A stretch of 8,915 bases of DNA from Hyphomicrobiales bacterium (lineage in GTDB: Bacteria > Pseudomonadota > Alphaproteobacteria > Rhizobiales > Rhizobiaceae): the NCBI GenBank assembly GCA_011087745.1, contig JAALLB010000056.1, positions 1 through 8,915 on the forward strand, in the 5' to 3' direction. The position numbers and the translations under genes are program-made. Below the pieces are notes generated by a model. It saw only the letters and a program-made list of their open reading frames with translations. It did not search any database and was not told the DNA's origin. Shown here one piece after another: positions 6,094-8,915 of the stretch (within the stretch, counting starts at the first letter, position 1; every line of letters begins with the position of its first letter).

Positions 6094-6498
6094 TTGAAAC
6101 ACTTATCGTTTGTAACTTCCCTTGTTATTGCGCTTTCTACTAGCTCATCTTTTGCCGGTGATGCTGAAGTTGGGGAAAGTCTCTTTAAAAAGAAATGTTC
6201 TACCTGCCATCAGGTTGGTGCAGATGCCAAAAATACTGTTGGTCCGGTTTTGAATAATATCGTCGGCAACAAGATTGCTGGAATTGAAGACTATAAATAC
6301 GGTGCCAGCATTGTTGCGCTAGGTGAAACCGGCGCGGTATGGAGCGAAGAAGAACTCTCCAATTGGCTGGCCAATCCAAAGAAGTATTTGCGTGCTGCCC
6401 TTGATGACAAAAAGGCAAAAACGAAAATGAGCTTCAAAGTTAAAAAAGAAGATGAGCGCGACAATTTAATCGCTTATCTTTCAACGCTTTCTGAATAA
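6094..6498 (+). CDS. Periplasmic class I c-type cytochrome
   Basis: The 134-residue precursor has a signal peptide with cleavage likely after SFA (residue 21), leaving about 113 residues in the periplasm. Heme attaches at CSTCH (C35, C38, H39), and the sixth ligand is most likely M112 in KTKMSFK. The order of heme motif near the N-terminus, a central KYGASIV helix, a NWLANPKKYL segment and a terminal helix fits mono-heme cytochrome c2/c550-like electron carriers. These shuttle electrons between the bc1 complex and oxidases or reductases, but the partner here is not indicated. The start is TTG 6094 with GGAG at 6083-6086, 7 bases upstream. An in-frame TGA at 6076-6078 leaves no other upstream start, and the only later ATG is at M112. 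Only one base separates its stop from the convergent dioxygenase gene. Confidence 0.93.
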   Translation: MKHLSFVTSLVIALSTSSSFAGDAEVGESLFKKKCSTCHQVGADAKNTVGPVLNNIVGNKIAGIEDYKYGASIVALGETGAVWSEEELSNWLANPKKYLRAALDDKKAKTKMSFKVKKEDERDNLIAYLSTLSE

Positions 6499-6499
6499 A

Positions 6500-7555
6500 T
6501 CAGTCTAGCGGCGCATGAAGCTTTGTTTGCTCGGTAATAATGCCGCCACGATTACCGATCTCGATGGATTCATAGCGTTTTTTAAAACATTCAGGTAAGG
6601 GGCGATCGCCTTTGATCGAGAGCCAAAGCCTGAAAAGATGGCGTCTGTTTTCCGGTTCTGGCCAATCAACAAAGCCCGTGCGGTCATGAAGCTGTGAATG
6701 ATTATAGACAAATTGAATGTCACCAGGTTGCAATTGCATTCCGAAATTAAGGTCAGGGTCATTTGTAAGTTGATCAAACATATCAAGTGCTTCGACGTGT
6801 TTATCAGTTAATTTTAATACGCCTTCAAAGCGTTGGGCACTGTCAATGTACTGGCGTTGGTAAAAGACGGTTAAGTGCCCCTCGTGCCAATTAAATGGTG
6901 GAATTTCAAAATACGGTTTTTCACCTTCCGGAATTTCTCCGCGCCTGTCTGTTGCAATTGGGTCAAACAAAAGCTTCAGAAGGTCTGGGCGCAATTCAAG
7001 CATCTTGTTGTAAATAGATACCGCGCTTACAAGAAGCGACTTTCCACCTTTTTGTGCTTCGCGGATGCACATCAGACTAACAACATCGGCAGAATCTGTA
7101 TGAAAGGTTTGGCGCTCTGATGTTTGATAAATTCGTGTTGTTGGATCATTGGCATTAGCGCCAGTATCTCTAACGTGGCCTAATATGTGCCCTTCGGAGT
7201 TTTGAGATCTGGCACTGCCCAAATGCGAGCCAATGCCGCAGAATATTGTTGCTGCGGTTTCCTGGCTATAATTTTCAATGGGTAATCCGCGTATAACTTC
7301 TACACCATTTCCGTTGATCAACTTATCTCGTAACTGGGCTAGGTGTTGATCAAAGTTCTTTAATGGAAAGTCTTGCGCAGTTATCTCGCCAACATCTTTT
7401 CCCAGTGTTAGATAGTGGTTAGCTGCTTGTTCAAAATCCAGGATTTCATCAGCATTCAGAACCTTCAACCAACGCTCAGGATGAGCTGCCATATCCTTTC
7501 CTATCCAAGCCGCTGGAGTTTCAATTCGGGCTGTCGGAACAGGGATATCGGTCAT
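6500..7555 (-). CDS. TauD/TfdA family Fe(II)/2-oxoglutarate-dependent dioxygenase
   Basis: This 351-residue cytosolic enzyme belongs to the TauD/TfdA (clavaminate-synthase-like) superfamily, which couples oxidative decarboxylation of 2-oxoglutarate to hydroxylation of a substrate. The iron ligands are visible as H152-x-D154 in FHTDSADVV, with the distal histidine probably H290 in LHDRTGF (H286 is a nearby alternative). An arginine in RRHLFRLWLS (R305 or R309) would hold 2-oxoglutarate. The N-terminal 80 residues form a helical lead-in typical of this longer subgroup. The substrate is unknown; taurine, betaine or herbicide use should not be assumed from the family name. The ATG at 7555 begins 2 bases after the stop of the mechanosensitive channel gene, so the two are very likely cotranscribed and perhaps translationally coupled. 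The ribosome binding site is only an A/G-rich AAAGAGAAA stretch within the upstream gene. Confidence 0.92.
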   Translation of the reverse strand: MTDIPVPTARIETPAAWIGKDMAAHPERWLKVLNADEILDFEQAANHYLTLGKDVGEITAQDFPLKNFDQHLAQLRDKLINGNGVEVIRGLPIENYSQETAATIFCGIGSHLGSARSQNSEGHILGHVRDTGANANDPTTRIYQTSERQTFHTDSADVVSLMCIREAQKGGKSLLVSAVSIYNKMLELRPDLLKLLFDPIATDRRGEIPEGEKPYFEIPPFNWHEGHLTVFYQRQYIDSAQRFEGVLKLTDKHVEALDMFDQLTNDPDLNFGMQLQPGDIQFVYNHSQLHDRTGFVDWPEPENRRHLFRLWLSIKGDRPLPECFKKRYESIEIGNRGGIITEQTKLHAPLD

Positions 7556-7557
7556 TA

Positions 7558-8847
7558 TTATTTCTCTTTTGCAGACTTCCGTTTTATCGAAATCTTTGGC
7601 TGCTCTGGTAGAATGCGAACCTCACGTTGAGGGAATGGAATCGAAATATCGTTTTCTTTCAGTGTTTCCCAAATAATCGTCAGCAAGTCTGCGGCAATTC
7701 TGTTATTGCCATCGTCTATGCCTTCGATCCAGAATTCAACTGCAAATTCAATTCCGCTATCGCCAAATGCTTTTAGCTCGCAATCGGGTTTTTCAGGCTC
7801 CTGCAAAACACCCGGATGTTTTGATACTGCGGCAACAATCAGATCTGGAAGTAACCTGATATCTGTGTCGTAGCTGACCGAGAATTCCACCTCATAGCGT
7901 TGGTGCGGGTCATCTCTTGTCCAGTTGATGAAGACACCTGTAATGAACTTCTCGTTCGGAACCATGATTTCCTTGCCATCAAATGTTTCCAGAGTAGCGG
8001 AACGCATATTGAGTTCTTTCAAGATGCCGCTTCTTCCATCTTCAAGTTCGATAAAGTCGCCAACTGTCAGATTGCGTTCAACCAGTAAAATTAAGCCTGA
8101 AATAAAGTTCGATGCAATTTGCTGGAGACCAAAACCAATACCCACAGCGAGTGCACCACCGAAGACTGCAAGTGCAGTTAAGTCGAGCCCAAGTACCTGA
8201 AGCATTAAAATGAAGATGCCGGCAAAAAGTGCAATCTGAAACAGTTTTGCAATGAGTTCCTGGGTTGCGGTGTCTAATGTCTCTTGTGATCGGATTATGT
8301 TTTGACCCGATTTATTGGAAGTTGTTCCAAGCCAGAAAAAGAACCCACCGACGATCGCCGTTTTAACGATGAAATAAAGGGAAAGTCTGATGTTACCAGC
8401 AGCAAATTCCACGCTATCCAGGAAAGCAATGGTTTCATCCAGCCAACCAAAAGCTTGCAATGTTGCTATTGGAATACATAGATATAACAATGCTGTACGA
8501 ACAATCGGGTGGGTGATGAACAGGTCAATTGCCTTGTAGATGAGGAAGACAACAGAAATACTGCGGGCTATCCTTATTAGCCAATCAACACCGAAGACGC
8601 TCGAGACGATTTGTGCGGCTACGCCCAGTAGTACATAACATAATGCGGCGAATAAAAGAGTTCTTACCGCATAGAAATAACCACGAACTTTGGCGAATTT
8701 GGATTTCTGATCCGGCTCTTCTGCAAACCAGGATACTCGCGTCAGAAGCATTTTGGCTGCGGTTCTTGCAATAAATATTGCAGCAATTATGGCGCCAACC
8801 TGGGCATAAAATTGAGGGCTGATAAGCCATGCCAAAAGCTGATCCAA
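7558..8847 (-). CDS. MscS-family mechanosensitive ion channel
   Basis: This 429-residue inner-membrane protein has about five or six N-terminal hydrophobic helices and then the MscS core. The pore helix (about 222-257) carries the alternating Gly/Ala pattern of FGGALAVGIGFGLQQIASNF, followed by ISGLILLVERNLTVGDFIEL. Next come the beta domain (GRSGILKELNMRSATLETFDG, VPNEKF) and a C-terminal vestibule domain ending in a basic tail. It is larger than E. coli MscS (286 residues) because of the extra helices. Such channels release solutes during hypo-osmotic shock. The start is TTG 8847: the frame is closed by a TAG two codons upstream with no start codon between, and AGG lies 5 bases before the TTG. 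It heads a probable operon with the dioxygenase gene. Its upstream DNA is the right terminal repeat, so its promoter is not in the window. Confidence 0.94.
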   Translation of the reverse strand: MDQLLAWLISPQFYAQVGAIIAAIFIARTAAKMLLTRVSWFAEEPDQKSKFAKVRGYFYAVRTLLFAALCYVLLGVAAQIVSSVFGVDWLIRIARSISVVFLIYKAIDLFITHPIVRTALLYLCIPIATLQAFGWLDETIAFLDSVEFAAGNIRLSLYFIVKTAIVGGFFFWLGTTSNKSGQNIIRSQETLDTATQELIAKLFQIALFAGIFILMLQVLGLDLTALAVFGGALAVGIGFGLQQIASNFISGLILLVERNLTVGDFIELEDGRSGILKELNMRSATLETFDGKEIMVPNEKFITGVFINWTRDDPHQRYEVEFSVSYDTDIRLLPDLIVAAVSKHPGVLQEPEKPDCELKAFGDSGIEFAVEFWIEGIDDGNNRIAADLLTIIWETLKENDISIPFPQREVRILPEQPKISIKRKSAKEK

Positions 8848-8863
8848 TATCGCCTAGCTTTGA

Positions 8864-8915
8864 GTTATACCCATCCTACTCCAAAACCCGAATGTTTTGG
8901 TGTGATATGATACGA
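8864..8915 (-). repeat. Right copy of 52-bp perfect inverted terminal repeat
   Basis: This is the exact reverse complement of 2-53. Read on the minus strand it leads into the channel gene. One frame stops at TAA (8867-8865), 17 bases before the TTG. The frame that at the left end opens into the small membrane protein here reads on only to a TAG, two codons before the same TTG. The repeat reaches the last base of the window, so it may continue outside. No transposase, integrase or target-site duplication is visible. Confidence 0.95.

Noticed and set aside
1..8915. The window as a composite transposon or genomic island delimited by terminal repeats
   Set aside because: There is no transposase, integrase or tRNA target, and the content is core alphaproteobacterial genes. 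Assembly or repeat explanations fit better.

Overview
The window looks like an ordinary, densely packed chromosomal segment of an alphaproteobacterium. The best evidence is the full-length DNA gyrase A subunit, whose N-terminal and active-site regions read as alphaproteobacterial. GANTC sites in its promoter, TTG starts behind GGAG-type ribosome binding sites and a moderate G+C content (roughly mid-40s % by eye) agree with this. Most of the genes are housekeeping or membrane functions. I find no CRISPR array, tRNA or rRNA, phage gene, transposase or recognisable defence locus.

Layout. Positions 43-372 (+): a small unrecognised membrane protein whose start lies inside the left terminal repeat. 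369-1325 (-): a cation diffusion facilitator (CDF) metal transporter. 1326-1444: a divergent control region with a hyphenated palindrome and a tandem 10-bp repeat. 1445-1801 (+): a small secreted protein of unknown function. 1825-2391 (+): an IMPACT/YigZ-family protein. 2388-3017 (-): a MarC-family membrane protein. 3018-3198: a divergent control region with two palindromes and a candidate gyrA promoter carrying two GAATC sites. 3199-6021 (+): gyrA. 6094-6498 (+): a periplasmic class I cytochrome c. 6500-7555 (-): a TauD/TfdA-type Fe(II)/2-oxoglutarate dioxygenase. 7558-8847 (-): a MscS-type mechanosensitive channel, upstream of the dioxygenase and probably in one operon with it.

Gene organisation. 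Three convergent (tail-to-tail) pairs have essentially no intergenic DNA: two overlap by the shared tetranucleotide CTAG and one is separated by a single base, with no hairpin terminators. Regulation must therefore sit in the two divergent regions, the 72-bp gap before the cytochrome gene, and DNA outside the right edge. The two divergent regions share a TTGTG-N9-CACA palindrome. Four of nine genes start at TTG: for gyrA, the cytochrome and the channel an in-frame stop leaves no upstream alternative, and for yigZ the ribosome binding site decides.

The most unusual structure is at the edges. Bases 2-53 are repeated perfectly, in inverted orientation, at 8864-8915, so the window is bounded by a 52-bp inverted repeat with an internal 7-bp hairpin. 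Because the repeat touches both edges, the first explanation to test is a contig broken at a multi-copy sequence. A real inverted pair, able to flip the gyrA segment or marking the ends of a duplicated gene, remains possible. I see no convincing new multi-gene system.
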